From Psychrobacter sp. UBA3483 (GTDB taxonomy: Bacteria; Pseudomonadota; Gammaproteobacteria; Pseudomonadales; Moraxellaceae), in assembly GCF_002377905.1 (NCBI RefSeq), contig NZ_DFQS01000030.1, positions 1-42,209 of the forward strand: 42,209 nt of DNA, written 5' to 3'. Position numbers and translations under genes: made by a program. Within the stretch, counting starts at the first letter, position 1, and each line of letters opens with the position of its first letter. The notes below the pieces were generated by a model. That model had not been told where the DNA came from. It saw only the letters and a list, made by a program, of their open reading frames with translations, and searched no databases. Below are positions 26,296 through 34,617 of the stretch, piece by piece.

Positions 26296-27147
26296 TCAAA
26301 CTGAGAATGGATACGCGATAGACTCATGATACTGATACCCTTCCACTTCAAAATCGTCCAATGTTACCCATGTCTCAATATCTTCGAGAGACTTAATTTC
26401 AGGGTTAATGTGAAGTTTAGGGGCTGGATACGGTTCGCGTTTTAATTGCACGTCACGCATTAATTGTAATTGATCTTCATAAATATGTGCATTTACGATC
26501 TTATGATAAGCTTTTCCGGCCTCGTGGCCCGTAATTTGAGCCATGAGAGCTAGTAAGGTAAACACTTGAATCTGATTAAAATTTTGACCTAATGGTACAT
26601 CACATGAACGTTGTGATGAAGTCAAATAAAGCTTGCCACCTAACAACGAAAATGTATGAGTATGCATACAAGGACGTAAACATCCCATATGAAACTCACC
26701 TGGATTGTAGAAGGTTAGAATTTCACCTCGGTCATCAATACCGTTTCGCAAGTTATCATAGATCTTATGAAGCTGGTCAAACTCCTCTCCTACTGAATTA
26801 CGCCACCTGCGCCCCTGTACACCATAAACTCGGCCCATATCATCCTTACCTTTACGATAAGGATTAGCTAACCAAGCTTCATTTTCATTGGCATTAGCGT
26901 TCCATGTATTACATCCAATAGCTCGAAACTGAGCTGCGCTATCATAACCACGTAGATACCCTAATAATTCTGCGATAGCTGCTTTCCAATAACTCTTTCG
27001 AGTAGTTACTAAGGGAAACTCATTAGCTCCTACATTGTAGTTTAAATCAGCATTAATAACGGTTAAGCAGCGTTTTCCAGTCCGTTCATTCTCGACCCAT
27101 ACACCCTCATCAACTATACGTTGACATAAATCTAGATACTGTTTCAT
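26296..27147 (-). CDS. thyA: Replacement thymidylate synthase (Vibrio-type lineage)
   Basis: A complete 283-residue ThyA making dTMP from dUMP and methylene-tetrahydrofolate. Visible are ERTGKRCLTV (18-30), FPLVTTRKS, the catalytic Cys 160 in LRPCMHTHTF, QRSCD at 179-183 with the following nucleotide-binding segment, HIYEDQ and the C-terminal YPFSV. It differs strongly from the host copy at 19135 (the DRTGTGTLS and PPCHTLFQF style) and matches my recollection of the 283-residue ThyA of Vibrio and relatives. It lies directly behind the recombinase operon on the opposite strand. Since the host gene is broken by the same island, this copy most likely keeps the cell prototrophic. Confidence 0.93.
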   Translation of the reverse strand: MKQYLDLCQRIVDEGVWVENERTGKRCLTVINADLNYNVGANEFPLVTTRKSYWKAAIAELLGYLRGYDSAAQFRAIGCNTWNANANENEAWLANPYRKGKDDMGRVYGVQGRRWRNSVGEEFDQLHKIYDNLRNGIDDRGEILTFYNPGEFHMGCLRPCMHTHTFSLLGGKLYLTSSQRSCDVPLGQNFNQIQVFTLLALMAQITGHEAGKAYHKIVNAHIYEDQLQLMRDVQLKREPYPAPKLHINPEIKSLEDIETWVTLDDFEVEGYQYHESIAYPFSV

Positions 27148-27385
27148 TCAATAACCTTAGTTGGACTACAAACTTATCTCAAAAGGTGATTTTTGTTGAA
27201 CTGCGTGGACAATACATTTTACCTTTTGATTTCATTGAGCATTATAAAGTTTCAAGGCTCAATTGTACAAACCTGTTCGTAACAACTAATTGTCTTAATA
27301 ACTTATCAACAGGCTATGCCCCAATGGATCCAATGAAACCGAATCATTCTATCTAAAACCATTTACCATGATGTACCTTTATACG

Positions 27386-27769
27386 TTAACTCCTTTCTTT
27401 TTTGTCTTCTTGAATAAGTTGTTCACGTCGTAAGAATGCCCAATCGATCAAAGCCTCCATTGACGGTCCCAAAGCGATACCCATTTTAGTCAAATGATAC
27501 TCAACCTTAGGTGGCACTTGCGGGTAAACCGTTCGCTCTACAATACCATCTTTCTCAAGTTGCTTAAGTTGTTGGATCAGCATTTTTTGATTTATGTCAT
27601 CTATACGTCGCTCAAGCTCAGAGAAACGTAGGGGGCATTTTGCTGCAAACAGTTGACAGATAATCACCATTTTCCATTTCCCTTCTAGGACTCTAAGTGT
27701 CTCACTCGTTGCCGCAGCCCAAATAAGCTGTTGTTTCGGATCTTCGCAATGCCAATCTCGTTCACTCAT
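27386..27769 (-). CDS. HxlR-family transcriptional regulator
   Basis: A 127-residue winged-helix regulator. The core ALRVLEGKWKM-like helix (here ETLRVLEGKWKMVIICQLF) and FSELERRIDDINQKMLIQQLKQLEKDGIVERTVYPQVPPKVEYHLT are diagnostic of HxlR/MarR-like proteins. Cys residues near the N-terminus (Cys 8) and at about 38 and 45 could sense oxidants or electrophiles, as in HypR/YodB relatives; this is inference. It is divergent from the NAD(P)-binding reductase gene, which is its likely target. Confidence 0.9.
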   Translation of the reverse strand: MSERDWHCEDPKQQLIWAAATSETLRVLEGKWKMVIICQLFAAKCPLRFSELERRIDDINQKMLIQQLKQLEKDGIVERTVYPQVPPKVEYHLTKMGIALGPSMEALIDWAFLRREQLIQEDKKERS

Positions 27770-27775
27770 ATACTT

Positions 27776-27805
27776 ACCTTTTGGTGTGTACCATACTTTT
27801 TGGTA
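27776..27805. promoter_or_regulatory. Candidate HxlR operator
   Basis: Two inverted repeats lie side by side between the divergent genes: ACC-TTTT-GGT at 27776-27785 and TACCA-N7-TGGTA at 27789-27805. The first is only 6 bases from the hxlR start codon. The shared ACC...GGT half-sites suggest a dimer-binding operator that would repress both genes. Confidence 0.5.
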
Positions 27806-27870
27806 GGTTCTTGTTATTTAGTAAGTTTAAGTATATCTTAATTAGCAAATCAATAGTGAGGCATTTATCT

Positions 27871-28617
27871 ATGAAAATTGGAATTATTGGCACCGGTCAT
27901 ATTGGAAAAACATTAGTAATAAGATTAAGTGAAGCGGGTCATCAGGTAAAAGTAGCCAATTCACGAGGTCCACAATCTATCGAAGCTGATTTGCTGATAA
28001 ATGGAGCGCAGCCTGCAACGACTGAGGAAGCAGTAGCAGATGCCGATGTCGTTATATTGTCTATCCCACTAATGCGGATTCCAGATATCGCACCTCTCAT
28101 TAGAAAACTTCCAGCTAAAACAATCGTTGTCGATACTTCGAATTACTATCCTCTTCGAGATGATCGAATAGAAAGTATTGATGAGGGTCAAGTTGAAAGT
28201 TTGTGGGTAACAGAGATATTAGGTAGGTCAGTAGTCAAGGCATGGAATGCTATTGGTTCCCATTCTTTCGCCGAAAAATCATCTCCCGTCAATAGCGTTG
28301 ATCGCATTGCGATTCCTGTTGCTGCTGATAATGAGGAACATAAAGAGATCGGAATGATGCTTGTTCAACAAACGGGATTCGATGCAAGATATTCTGGAAC
28401 GCTTGCAGAGTCGTGGAGACAACAGCCTGGCTCACCATCTTATTGTACTGACTTGACTTATGAGGAGCTTGGTTCTGCACTTTCAATGGCAGAAAAAAAA
28501 CGCCTCCCTAAAAGAAGAGATATATCTGTCGAAGCTATCTCTGAGCGAATGGGCGATAGTAAGACAAATCCTGATGCTGACTATGCTGTACGTTTAAGTC
28601 GTGCCCTATTTATGTAA
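27871..28617 (+). CDS. NAD(P)-binding oxidoreductase (F420-reductase-like, NADB_Rossmann)
   Basis: 248 residues from the ATG at 27871. An upstream in-frame ATG at 27781 would add 30 residues overlapping the operator region and is rejected. The N-terminal Rossmann motif is MKIGIIGTGHIGKTLVIRLSEAGH (GxGxxG). The motifs DADVVILSIPLMRIPDIAPL, VVDTSNYYPLRD and VKAWNAIGSHSF are typical of the family annotated as NADPH-dependent F420 reductase or F420H2:NADP oxidoreductase-like, which in proteobacteria use other substrates. It is divergent from the HxlR regulator. The physiological substrate is unknown. Confidence 0.85.
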   Translation: MKIGIIGTGHIGKTLVIRLSEAGHQVKVANSRGPQSIEADLLINGAQPATTEEAVADADVVILSIPLMRIPDIAPLIRKLPAKTIVVDTSNYYPLRDDRIESIDEGQVESLWVTEILGRSVVKAWNAIGSHSFAEKSSPVNSVDRIAIPVAADNEEHKEIGMMLVQQTGFDARYSGTLAESWRQQPGSPSYCTDLTYEELGSALSMAEKKRLPKRRDISVEAISERMGDSKTNPDADYAVRLSRALFM

Positions 28618-28755
28618 AATATTACTCTATGGATAGAAGCTAAATGCTTTAACAGAGATCGGATATTGCCTGAACACCATGCCTATTATGGCGAGCACCT
28701 AATTCTCAAATTGTAACCCAATAATTATTTCCATTTATCAATAGGAACAAATCTT

Positions 28756-29745
28756 ATGTCCAAAATCATTCGTTTTCACCGAACTGGCGGTCCTGACGTT
28801 CTTCAAATCGATAATGTCGACGTCGCTGCTCCCAAAACCAAAGAGGTTCAGATACGTGTGAAAGCCCTTGGTATTAATCGTGCCGAAATTATGTATCGAA
28901 CTGGACAGTACGTCATTGAGCCGCAGTTTCCCGCTGTTTTAGGCTATGAAGCAGCTGGTATTGTTGAAGCCGTCGGGCCGGACGTGACCGAGTTTGTGGT
29001 TGGCGATATAGTCAGTGTGGTGCCCGCTTTTTCGTTTGCTGACTACGGTCTTTATGGCGAGTTGGTTAATGCGCCCGCGCATGCGGTGGTTAAGCATCCA
29101 GAAAATCTGTCCTTTATCGAGGCTGCGGCAACGTGGATGATGTTTGTTACTGCCTACGGCGCCTTGATCGAATTTGGTAAGCTTGAAGCGGGCGAAACCG
29201 TACTGATCGGGGCAGCCTCAAGCAGCGTGGGACTAGCCGCAATCCAGATTGCGAATATGGTTGGAGCGACACCGATAGCCTTGACGCGCAGCAGCAAGAA
29301 AAGACAGGCATTGCTTGACGCCGGAGCTGTGCACGTGATTGCAACGCAAGAGCAAGATCTGATTAGCGAGGTAATGGCGCTCACTGACGGCAAAGGTGCA
29401 CGCATGGCGTTCGATCCTGTGGGAGGTCCCGATGCTGGGAAAATTCTTCAAACGCTGTCCATGCAAGGAATCTTCTTTCAGTACGGTGCACTGGATAACC
29501 GCGATATTCCCGTTCCGGTCATGGATATATTGAGCAAGCACTTAACGCTGCGTGGCTATGAGCTTTTTGAAATTACTGGCGATCTGGACAAGCTGGAACA
29601 GGCAAAGAATTTCATCAATCATGGCCTTGCCAATGGCGAGCTGCGTCCTATTATTAATCGGACATTCGCTTTTGAAGAGATGGCGGAAGCTCACAGCTAT
29701 ATGGAATCCAACACACAGGTTGGCAAAATTGTTGTGACGCTATAG
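28756..29745 (+). CDS. Zinc-independent MDR oxidoreductase (quinone reductase-like)
   Basis: A 329-residue medium-chain dehydrogenase/reductase. Markers are LGINRAEIMYRTGQY, PAVLGYEAAGIVEAVG, GDIVSVVPAF, the cofactor motif VLIGAASSSVGLAAIQIA and the C-terminal EEMAEAHSYMESNTQVGKIVVTL. It lacks the Cys and His zinc ligands of alcohol dehydrogenases, so it is a quinone-oxidoreductase-like NADPH enzyme. Its base composition looks clearly GC-richer than the HxlR and reductase genes before it, suggesting a separate origin. It ends just before the left inverted repeat of the arsenic module. Confidence 0.85.
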   Translation: MSKIIRFHRTGGPDVLQIDNVDVAAPKTKEVQIRVKALGINRAEIMYRTGQYVIEPQFPAVLGYEAAGIVEAVGPDVTEFVVGDIVSVVPAFSFADYGLYGELVNAPAHAVVKHPENLSFIEAAATWMMFVTAYGALIEFGKLEAGETVLIGAASSSVGLAAIQIANMVGATPIALTRSSKKRQALLDAGAVHVIATQEQDLISEVMALTDGKGARMAFDPVGGPDAGKILQTLSMQGIFFQYGALDNRDIPVPVMDILSKHLTLRGYELFEITGDLDKLEQAKNFINHGLANGELRPIINRTFAFEEMAEAHSYMESNTQVGKIVVTL

Positions 29746-29760
29746 GAAATTTCTAGAGGC

Positions 29761-29923
29761 ATACCTCAAGGGAACTAGTCAGGTGCTTTCACTGGTTCGG
29801 TTCCCTAGTGAGGACTTGAATGCTAAGCTGCGGGCTAATGTTATCAACGTTTTAAATCGCTGAAATATTCACAGTGTACTTCATGGTGTACTTAACATAC
29901 ATATTCTATTCATGATCGGTGCG
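29761..29923 (+). repeat. Left inverted repeat bracketing the arsenic module
   Basis: About 160 bases that reappear, inverted and diverged, at 36992-37153. The best-kept blocks are GGTGCTTTCACTGGTTCGGTTCCC with the following CTAGTGAGGACTTGAA (about 29782-29821; given here in parts), CACAGTGTACTTCATG and ATATTCTAT.CATGATCGGTGCG. It contains a hairpin near its start (GAACTAGT against ACTGGTTC). The nature of the repeat is not known. Confidence 0.75.
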
Positions 29924-29925
29924 AT

Positions 29926-30372
29926 TCAGGTTAAGCAGAGCTGCGCCGCTATTCGCTTTTCCCATTCAGATTTAGAAATGAAGCCGATATTGTCTGACTT
30001 TATTTCTTCTAGAATAATATAATAAGCACTAAGCCGGTTAATAGTATTGATGATCTCAGTTTTTTGACGTTTCGCTTCAGTAAGTTTTTTGGAAATAGTA
30101 ATTAAATCTTTATCAATATTGAGAGTGCCATTGAAATGATCATTTAGGTGTCTTTTAAATTCATTAAGAGTAAAACCGATAGCTTGTGCGCCTTTAATCA
30201 TTTTAATACGCTCAATACATTCAGGATGAAATTCGGTGTATAGGCGTGATCCTGCTTGGCGTTTTCGAGATTTCAGTAGCCCCATCTCATCGTAATGACG
30301 AATAGTATCTTTGGTTGTGTTAGCTTGGGCTGCTAAAGCTCCTATTAATAAGAATGATGTATCAGATTCCAT
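29926..30372 (-). CDS. MerR-family transcriptional regulator
   Basis: About 148 residues from the ATG at 30372 (MESDTSFLLIGALAAQAN). The open frame reaches 30465, but the extension is AT-rich and unlike MerR. The N-terminal winged HTH is visible: IGALAAQANTTKDTIRHYDEMGLLKSRKRQAGSRLYTEF, then the IERIKMIKGAQAIGFTLNEFKRHL segment, and a dimerisation coiled coil with a C-terminal tail. No conserved Cys pair for metal binding is seen, so its signal is unclear and it need not be a metal sensor. It lies downstream of arsB in the same direction and is flanked on both sides by the motif GATCGGTGCG (29914-29923, 30486-30495). Confidence 0.8.
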   Translation of the reverse strand: MESDTSFLLIGALAAQANTTKDTIRHYDEMGLLKSRKRQAGSRLYTEFHPECIERIKMIKGAQAIGFTLNEFKRHLNDHFNGTLNIDKDLITISKKLTEAKRQKTEIINTINRLSAYYIILEEIKSDNIGFISKSEWEKRIAAQLCLT

Positions 30373-30483
30373 ACCATATACCTTAAAAATATAATTTTTA
30401 TCTAGTTTTAAATAATTATACCTAAATAGAACCAGTAAGAACTGATTTCTGACATCCAACGTCATAAACTCTGTTGTGGGAAC

Positions 30484-30509
30484 ATGATCGGTGCGCTATA
30501 CAGGCACCG
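30484..30509. repeat. Third copy of the repeat motif ATGATCGGTGCG with hairpin, between arsB and merR
   Basis: ATGATCGGTGCG at 30484-30495 repeats the inner end of the bracketing repeat (29912-29923). CGGTGC (30489-30494) and GCACCG (30504-30509) form a 6-bp hairpin just downstream of arsB. Without a T-run it would be only a weak terminator. Confidence 0.6.
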
Positions 30510-30531
30510 TACTATAAGAATGACCGCTTAC

Positions 30532-31842
30532 TTAAACACTGGGTAACATAGGCAACCAAAATACTAAAGCTAAAAGCGTTACGAGTAGTACTGGCGGTGT
30601 TATGAATAAGCCAATCTTCATATACTGACCCCAGCTGATTTTATAATCCTTTTCCGCCAGTACATGTAACCATAACAAGGTTGCTAAGCTACCAATTGGG
30701 GTGAATTTTGGCCCTAAATCATTACCAATAATATTGGAATAAATCATCAACTCGCGCGTTGCAGCGGGAACTTGGGCGCTATCAATCGCCAGCGCTCCTA
30801 TAAGCGTTGACGGCATATTATTCATGACTGAGGCGATGATAGCTGATAGAAAGCCTGTTCCGACCGTCGCAATGACGTTACCTTGCTGTCCTAACCAGTT
30901 TAGTATTTGCGCGCCATATGCCGTGAGTCCTGCGTTACCCAAGCCATAAACCACTAAATACATACCGATTGAAAACAACACGATTTGCCATGGCGCTTTG
31001 CGTAGGACATGGGTCACGGAAAGCTTGGTACCACGACCACCTTGCCACCAGCGGCCTGCGATTGCTATTAGCACTAGTGCTGCGATACTAGTCACCAACG
31101 AAATCACTAGTCCCAATGACTCAGTGGCAAAATAAGCGATGAGTAATAAGGCCAATACTGGGAAGGCCGCTCGGAAAACCAAAGGGTCTTTGATAGCAGA
31201 TTGCGGTGAGCTTAGACTATCCATTGAATAATGCTTCGGAATATGTCGCGCATAGACAAGCCATAATATCAGTAGCGTTGAGATAACAGATACGATATTC
31301 ACTGGCACCATGACTGCTGCATAGCGACCAAAACCAATATCAAAATAATTAGCGCTAACGATGTTGACTAGATTAGACGTTACTAATGGCAGACTTGCGG
31401 TATCGGCAATAAAGCCAGTAGCGATGATAAAGGCTAAAGCTGATTTGGGTGCAAAATCAAGGCGCAGCAAAATGGCAATGACAATAGGAGTAAGCAATAA
31501 CGCCGCCCCATCATTAGCAAAAAAGGCAGCAATGAATGCGCCTAAAATAACAATCATGGGAAACAGTCGCCGACCTTGACCATTACCTAATCTTGCAACA
31601 TGCAATGCTGCCCAGCCAAAAAATCCAGCCTCATCTAATATCAATGAGATGATGATAAGCGCGACAAAGGTAAAGGTGGCATCCCAGACGATATTCCAGA
31701 CGATAGCCACATCTGATAATTGCACCACCCCTAGAAGCAGGGCAACTACTGCGCCGCCCATTGCACTCCAACCGATACCCAGTCCTTTTGGCTGCCATAT
31801 GACTAAAGTCAAAGTGACAATAAAAATCGCTAATGCGAGCAT
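30532..31842 (-). CDS. arsB: Arsenite efflux pump ArsB
   Basis: A 436-residue membrane protein with about 11-12 hydrophobic helices, the size of E. coli ArsB (429). Family segments visible are WDATFTFVALIIISLILDEAGFFGWAALH near the start, FFANDGAALLLTPIVIA, GFIADTASLPLVTSNLVNIVSANYF, and MNNMPSTLIGALAI with NIIGNDLGPKFTPIGSLATLLWLH near the end. It exports arsenite (and antimonite) using the proton gradient, or ATP with ArsA, which is not present here. It is the last gene of the ars operon, 58 bases after arsCH. Confidence 0.95.
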   Translation of the reverse strand: MLALAIFIVTLTLVIWQPKGLGIGWSAMGGAVVALLLGVVQLSDVAIVWNIVWDATFTFVALIIISLILDEAGFFGWAALHVARLGNGQGRRLFPMIVILGAFIAAFFANDGAALLLTPIVIAILLRLDFAPKSALAFIIATGFIADTASLPLVTSNLVNIVSANYFDIGFGRYAAVMVPVNIVSVISTLLILWLVYARHIPKHYSMDSLSSPQSAIKDPLVFRAAFPVLALLLIAYFATESLGLVISLVTSIAALVLIAIAGRWWQGGRGTKLSVTHVLRKAPWQIVLFSIGMYLVVYGLGNAGLTAYGAQILNWLGQQGNVIATVGTGFLSAIIASVMNNMPSTLIGALAIDSAQVPAATRELMIYSNIIGNDLGPKFTPIGSLATLLWLHVLAEKDYKISWGQYMKIGLFITPPVLLVTLLALVFWLPMLPSV

Positions 31843-31900
31843 AAAGGTGCCTTAATAAAACAATGGTATTAGAGAAGGTTAACGTTAGATACGCTTGAGT

Positions 31901-33040
31901 TTAGAGTGATTTTTGATTTACACGCTGTGATACTTCCTCACGACTCTCTACGCGCTCAGAATAACGATCGGTTAGATAAGTGGAGCGACCACGTGTGAGC
32001 CACGTAAACTTCACTAATTCCTCACACACATCAACGATACGCTGATATAAAGGCGAATTAAGCATACGATTATTGTCATCAAACTCTAAAAAAGCTTTCG
32101 GAACAGACGACTGATTGGGTATGGTAATCATACGCATCCAGCGCCCCAAGATACGCAGCTGATTGACGGTATTAAAGCTCTGACTGCCGCCACTGACCTG
32201 CATCACTGCAAGCGTCTTACCTTGAGTCGGTCGAACGCCACCTAATGACAGTGGAATCCAATCAATCTGCGCTTTCATGATGCTAGTGATACTGCCATGG
32301 CGCTCAGGGCTAACCCATAGCATGCCCTCAGACCACGCTGCTAGCTCACGTAACTCTTGTACTTTCGGATGATTAGCATCAGTACTATCAGGCAATGGTA
32401 AACCCGTAGGATCAAAGGTACGCACCTCGCAACCATACCAACGCAATATCCGACTCGCTTCTTCACTTGCTAATTTAGAGAACGAGCGTTCACGTAAAGA
32501 GCCGTATAGCACCAATATTCTTGGTGGATGACGGGGATCATTTGCACCAATCAGAGCATCAATATCAATCGGCTGCAGCTCTACTGCATCTATATTTGGT
32601 AACTCCGTTAAATCGACAGAGAGGTCTAGACTGTTGTCTTTAGTAGATTGGACGATTTCGCCATCTTCTTTGGTAAAACGACTCACTGGATGGTGCAATA
32701 GCTCAAATACCCGCTCTGAAGGTCGGCATAATGCTGCGCCTTTATCAGTCACCACAATAGGACGGTTTATCAAAATAGGATGCGCCATCATTGCATCAAT
32801 AAGCTTATCATCAGACAATACAAGGTCGTCTAAACCTAACTCATCATAAGGCGTACCTTTACGGCGTAGAAGCTCACGCGGTGAAAGTTTCATCAATCCT
32901 AACAGCTCAATCAAATATTCACGAGTAGGCGGTGTTTTGAGGTATTCAATGACGTTCGGTTGCTCGCCTGAAGCCTTCATGATGGCCAAGGTATTGCGAG
33001 ACGTACCACAATTAGGGTTGTGAAAAATGATAGGTGTCAT
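31901..33040 (-). CDS. ArsC-ArsH fusion: glutaredoxin-dependent arsenate reductase plus ArsH flavoprotein
   Basis: A 379-residue protein joining two normally separate arsenic enzymes. Residues 1-130 are a complete ArsC of the E. coli plasmid R773 type: HNPNCGTSRNTL with catalytic Cys 11, SPRELLRRKGTPY, MMAHPILINRPIVVTDKGAALCRPSE. After a linker (about 131-168) residues 170-379 form ArsH: ILVLYGSLRERSFSKL (FMN phosphate loop, 175-190), MLWVSPERHGSITSIMKAQIDWIPL (240-264) and the long C-terminal helix region. ArsC reduces arsenate to arsenite; ArsH oxidises trivalent methylarsenicals and reduces quinones with NADPH. No stop or frameshift separates the halves. Between arsR and arsB in the operon. 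Confidence 0.93.
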   Translation of the reverse strand: MTPIIFHNPNCGTSRNTLAIMKASGEQPNVIEYLKTPPTREYLIELLGLMKLSPRELLRRKGTPYDELGLDDLVLSDDKLIDAMMAHPILINRPIVVTDKGAALCRPSERVFELLHHPVSRFTKEDGEIVQSTKDNSLDLSVDLTELPNIDAVELQPIDIDALIGANDPRHPPRILVLYGSLRERSFSKLASEEASRILRWYGCEVRTFDPTGLPLPDSTDANHPKVQELRELAAWSEGMLWVSPERHGSITSIMKAQIDWIPLSLGGVRPTQGKTLAVMQVSGGSQSFNTVNQLRILGRWMRMITIPNQSSVPKAFLEFDDNNRMLNSPLYQRIVDVCEELVKFTWLTRGRSTYLTDRYSERVESREEVSQRVNQKSL

Positions 33041-33092
33041 AACGACCTTTTTATAGTGTTAGAAGGGTTTGTATTCTTAAAAGAATAGTAGC

Positions 33093-33452
33093 TTAGCTGT
33101 TGGGTTTGTCGGATGGGTTGATATCGCAGGCACTCAAGCTGTCCAAAAGAGAGCCACATAACTCTGGGTGACCTGCACAGCAGTCTTTTAACAAGAATTG
33201 AATGACATCTTCGACATGCGTAAGAGACGCACGATAAATAATCTGGCGGCTTTGTCGTTGTGAGCTTACCCATCCTGCCCGGGCAAGCACGGCTAAATGA
33301 GCCGACATCGTATTATGTGGCACACCAAGATTGCGAGCGATTTCACCAGCAGGCAGACCATCAGGCTCATGACTAACCAAAAGTCTAAAAGCTTTTAATC
33401 GAGTTTCTTGAGAGAGCGCAGCAAAGCTGGCAGTAGCATTTATTATTTCCAT
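33093..33452 (-). CDS. arsR: Arsenic-responsive repressor ArsR
   Basis: 119 residues from the ATG at 33452 (MEIINATASFAALSQETRLK). A longer frame up to 33578 adds 42 unlikely residues and would bury the operator, so it is rejected. The winged HTH runs through LRLLVSHEP-like helices, GEIARNLGVPHNTMSAHLAVLARAGWV and the wing SRQIIYRA. The arsenite site is probably the C-terminal Cys 91, Cys 92 and Cys 99 (DCCAGHPELC), resembling the C-terminal site of Acidithiobacillus ArsR and not the alpha3 CxC site of plasmid R773 ArsR. An operator overlaps its own start codon. Confidence 0.92.
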   Translation of the reverse strand: MEIINATASFAALSQETRLKAFRLLVSHEPDGLPAGEIARNLGVPHNTMSAHLAVLARAGWVSSQRQSRQIIYRASLTHVEDVIQFLLKDCCAGHPELCGSLLDSLSACDINPSDKPNS

Positions 33453-33487
33453 AAGTCCAATAATATAGACATATAAAAATAAATCAA
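33452..33487 (-). promoter_or_regulatory. ArsR-type operator/promoter in front of arsR
   Basis: Half-sites TAAGTCCA (33452-33459) and TAGACATA (33466-33473) around a 6-base spacer. Read on the minus strand, TTGATT (33482-33487) and TATTAT (33460-33465) form -35 and -10 boxes 16 bases apart, so the operator covers the -10 box. The same arrangement occurs at 35653-35688. The promoter would drive arsR, arsCH and arsB. Confidence 0.7.
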
Positions 33488-33552
33488 GATATTTTATGAG
33501 GTCTTCATAAACTGGCTTTCTCAAGCTATAACTGTCTAAATCGAGTTGAGTA

Positions 33553-34617
33553 TTAAGAAACCCCTTGCACAAAATCAATCAAAGCGGGAGTATTTTCTCT
33601 AGCACTACGTCCAGCACCAATTAAAGTAGCTGAACCTGGACTTGCCCAATCACCATAGCCAAATAGCCATAAACGAGGCTCTTTTATAGATTGGCCTTGT
33701 TTTACTTCTACCTTACCATCATCCTCTAGCACACCCAAATTGGCTATATGGTCAAGCTCTGGTTTGAACCCAGTGCACCAGATCACCGCATCGATTTGTT
33801 CCTCACGTCCATCGTTCCACACGACACCTTGCTCAGTAAATCGGCTAAACATAGACACCGCTTTTAAAATACCTTTATCACGAGCCGCTTTCACTGGAGG
33901 CACCATAACAATGTCACCAATTCCGCCCACCGGTGCATCTCCATTATTACCCATAATCCGAGCCGTAGCTCTCTCAAATAATACGCGACCATCGACATCA
34001 TCTGCTAAAAATAATGGCGGCTCACGCGTGACCCAGCTTACATCGGCAACCTCAGCTAGCTCAGCATAAATTTGCGCGCCAGAATTGCCGCCACCGACTA
34101 CCAGTATCCGCTTGCCTTTATACGTCTCAATACCCGCATAGTTTGCAGAATGACACTGCTCACCGCGATACATCTCTTGACCCTCAAGCGTTGGTATAAC
34201 GCTATGACTCCATGTACCTGTCGTATTAACCACTGCTTTAGCCAACCAAGTAAATTTTCCATCCGTCACTCGCAAACAGTTGTGTTCACTATCTCGTTGT
34301 ACATTGGTCACCTGATATGGTCGATACACAGGCAGCTGGTAGTGCTGCTCATAATCAGCAAGATAACTGAGCACCTCATCTCGATGCGGGTATTCATTAT
34401 CTTTAGCCTTTGGCATGAGCCTACCAGGTAATGAGCTCATTACTGCTGGAGAAAACAACCTTAGTGATGGCCAAGTATGACGCCACGCTCCACCACTTTG
34501 GATTTGATTATCGAGGATAATAAAATCAAGCTTAGCACGTCTCAGGTAATACCCTACCGCCAAACCTGCTTGACCGCCGCCAATTACTATCACGTCAAAT
34601 ATCTTAGTTGACATCAC
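33553..34617 (-). CDS. arsO: FAD-dependent monooxygenase, ArsO-like
   Basis: A 354-residue flavoprotein. The FAD-binding motif VIVIGGGQAGLAVGYYLRRA is at about 9-28, and the NADPH-binding motif ILVVGGGNSGAQIYAEL at about 170-186. The segments GGAWRHTWPSLRLFSP and AVIWCTGFKPEL also fit the flavin monooxygenase family found in ars operons under the name ArsO. The reaction of ArsO is not firmly established. It overlaps the ArsC-VOC gene by 14 bases, so the two are translated together. The 100-base gap to arsR holds a second operator. Confidence 0.85.
   Translation of the reverse strand: MMSTKIFDVIVIGGGQAGLAVGYYLRRAKLDFIILDNQIQSGGAWRHTWPSLRLFSPAVMSSLPGRLMPKAKDNEYPHRDEVLSYLADYEQHYQLPVYRPYQVTNVQRDSEHNCLRVTDGKFTWLAKAVVNTTGTWSHSVIPTLEGQEMYRGEQCHSANYAGIETYKGKRILVVGGGNSGAQIYAELAEVADVSWVTREPPLFLADDVDGRVLFERATARIMGNNGDAPVGGIGDIVMVPPVKAARDKGILKAVSMFSRFTEQGVVWNDGREEQIDAVIWCTGFKPELDHIANLGVLEDDGKVEVKQGQSIKEPRLWLFGYGDWASPGSATLIGAGRSARENTPALIDFVQGVS

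Noticed and set aside
29926..30372. MerR gene as the arsenic or mercury sensor
   Set aside because: No conserved metal-binding cysteines are visible, and ArsR operators already explain ars control.
33740..34431. Two plus-strand open frames opposite arsO
   Set aside because: Both overlap the conserved flavoprotein on the opposite strand and show no recognisable domain.
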